Below, piece by piece: positions 6,546 through 7,384 of a stretch of DNA of 7,384 nucleotides. This DNA comes from Streptosporangiaceae bacterium. Lineage in GTDB: Bacteria > Actinomycetota > Actinomycetes > Streptosporangiales > Streptosporangiaceae. A program made the translations under genes and the position numbers. The notes beneath the pieces were generated by a model. That model was given only the letters and a program-made list of their open reading frames with translations. It was not told the origin of the DNA and searched no databases. Each line of letters begins with the position of its first letter. The first letter of the stretch is position 1. The stretch covers positions 1 through 7,384 of the forward strand of contig JASHSZ010000205.1 of NCBI GenBank assembly GCA_030040815.1, read 5' to 3'.

Positions 6546-6762
6546 TTGTACCGGAAATCTCGGCCAGGATGAGCCGGTCCCCCGCGGTGCTGGCCATACG
6601 GGTCAACGTAGCCGGCCACACGTTCGCATATCCAGCCGTGCGCACGGCGAAGCGGTGCACGTGAGGGGAACGGAACGGCCATCAGGACAGCAGTCATGGA
6701 TGGCCGTCCCTGCTGTTCTCCGGCGGCCGGCTACTCGCCCCGGAGGCGCGCTGTGCAGGGCG

Positions 6763-6779
6763 CCGGCGGGCCGCGCCGG
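6763..6779 (-). terminator. Weak GC hairpin downstream of the right-edge gene
   Basis: CCGGCG and CGCCGG form a perfect 6-bp stem with a 5-nt loop, about 40 nt after the stop of the right-edge gene. No T-tract follows on the minus strand. A second stem (CTCCGG 6718-6723 with CCGGAG 6740-6745, 16-nt loop) lies further on. Stems without U-tracts are proposed terminators in actinobacteria, but the support here is thin. Confidence 0.2.
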
Positions 6780-6817
6780 GCTCGGTTCCAGTCCCGTGCC
6801 TGCGATCGGAATGCTGC

Positions 6818-7384
6818 TCAGTCTGAGGATTCCGGTACCACTGTGCCGGTGAACGTCAGGTTCGGCACCGTCGAATTCACGGTCACCGCCGGGTCACCTG
6901 GCGGGAAATCGGCCAGCAGCTGCTCACCCTCGGCGGCCGTGACCACCACGGTCGGAATCGACGCGGCCTGGTAGGCCAGCAGCGACGTGGGGTCGACGAT
7001 GTGGTGGAAACGCCCGCCCTCGAGCAGGTAGTAAGCGGCCTCCACTGTGCCGCCTGGTGGAACCTGGATGATATATGCGCCCACTGAAACCTCCGGCCAT
7101 GTCGAATCGATTACGACAGACAGGTCATACGTGCCCGCCACGTCCTGCTGATTCTGTACCGCCACGATGCTGCAGCCTGGCGCCGCCGGAAGCGAGTCAC
7201 CCGACTCCCACCCGATGATTGCGAGCCACAGCGCGCCCTGCCAGCCGTAGCCGAGCACCGTAGGCAGATCGGTCTGGTCGCAGTAGATCGTCGGCCGGGC
7301 AGGGGTCCACGGACCGGTGACAACCGCCTCGGTGTACCAGGCGCCGGGCTCATAGTCGCGGACGATCGCGGATGGCACCGGGCT
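6818..7384 (-). CDS. Unrecognised protein, C-terminal part (5' end beyond window)
   Basis: I do not recognise this gene. The frame is open from the right edge to TGA at 6818-6820, giving 188 residues. A GTG at 7378 could start it, but no ribosome-binding site is visible in the six remaining bases, so it probably continues outside. The sequence is acidic and rich in Trp, Tyr, Val and Gly, as in a beta-rich domain, and has two Cys (YCDQ and PGCS) that could pair if the protein is exported. Segments such as GTVEAAYYLLEGGRFHHIVDP followed by a spaced VVVTAAEGEQLL loosely recall the small repeats found in secreted proteins of the type 'value-xxG-(K/R)-xx-I-xDP'; this is only an impression. No membrane helix or catalytic motif is seen. 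Its codon use matches the neighbouring genes. It is in tandem with the phosphatase gene but 327 nt away. Confidence 0.65.
   Translation of the reverse strand, partial: SPVPSAIVRDYEPGAWYTEAVVTGPWTPARPTIYCDQTDLPTVLGYGWQGALWLAIIGWESGDSLPAAPGCSIVAVQNQQDVAGTYDLSVVIDSTWPEVSVGAYIIQVPPGGTVEAAYYLLEGGRFHHIVDPTSLLAYQAASIPTVVVTAAEGEQLLADFPPGDPAVTVNSTVPNLTFTGTVVPESSD

Larger units (their letters stand above)
6491..6817. other. Gap between the unrecognised gene and the phosphatase gene
   Basis: About 330 bases with no convincing gene. On the minus strand the phosphatase frame stays open through 6697, but its codon use there is not actinobacterial. The gap contains an imperfect 11-bp direct repeat (6518-6545), the TGTACCGG half-site (6547-6554) and two short GC stems (6718-6745 and 6763-6779). 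No clear -35/-10 pair for the phosphatase gene was found: a TTGACC on the minus strand has no -10 box at 17-19 bp. A GGTTCCAGTCC near 6783 resembles a tRNA T-arm, but no tRNA surrounds it. Confidence 0.5.

Noticed and set aside
6781..6795. GGTTCCAGTCC resembling a tRNA T-arm
   Set aside because: Position 57 is not a purine, the flanks do not form a T-stem or acceptor stem, and no anticodon arm lies upstream.
6508..6852. Plus-strand frame of 114 codons across the gap
   Set aside because: Arg/Gly/Pro-rich without motifs, no good ribosome-binding site, and it runs into the 3' end of the opposite gene.
1..7384. CRISPR arrays, insertion sequences or integration sites
   Set aside because: No regularly spaced repeats, transposase motifs, long terminal inverted repeats or tRNA-adjacent duplications were seen.

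Overview
This is a high-GC, densely coding stretch from an actinomycete-type bacterium (Actinomycetota). The evidence is strongly G/C-biased third codon positions, GTG starts, short gaps or overlaps within operons, and above all a complete conservon (cvn). A conservon is a four-gene membrane signalling unit characteristic of Streptomyces and related actinomycetes. The genus cannot be fixed from this window.

Layout. Bases 1-1105 (minus) hold the N-terminal 368 residues of an FAD-dependent desaturase-like protein that I read as HpnE, hydroxysqualene dehydroxylase of squalene/hopanoid synthesis; it runs off the left edge. Bases 1106-1367 form a divergent control region that is more AT-rich than its surroundings. 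It holds a candidate hpnE -10 box, an inverted repeat covering a Shine-Dalgarno sequence, and a possible 16-codon upstream reading frame with a TTA codon whose stop overlaps the likely cvnA start as ATGA. Bases 1368-5346 (plus) are the conservon: a membrane sensor kinase with a nitrate-sensor-like extracytoplasmic domain (CvnA), a roadblock/LC7 protein (CvnB), a DUF742 protein (CvnC) and a small Ras-like GTPase (CvnD). Bases 5333-6490 (minus) encode a membrane-anchored PP2C/SpoIIE-type serine/threonine phosphatase that converges on cvnD and overlaps its 3' end by 14 bp. Bases 6491-6817 are a gap with short repeats. Bases 6818-7384 (minus) hold the C-terminal part of an unrecognised protein that enters from the right edge.

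Working together. In the established conservon model, CvnA-D form a membrane-associated complex resembling a eukaryotic G-protein-coupled system: the kinase-like sensor, a roadblock protein related to the MglB GTPase regulator, an adaptor with a helix-turn-helix-like region, and an MglA-like GTPase switch. The phosphatase could act in a neighbouring phospho-signalling branch, but the only link visible here is position. The hopanoid gene is divergent from the conservon, so a shared control region is possible but unproven.

No undescribed multi-gene system is evident. The less ordinary signals are the cvnA leader (upstream reading frame, competing stems and ATGA junction), the Cys in place of Arg in the sensor domain, the cvnD/phosphatase tail-to-tail overlap, and a perfect 12-bp palindrome at the phosphatase start.
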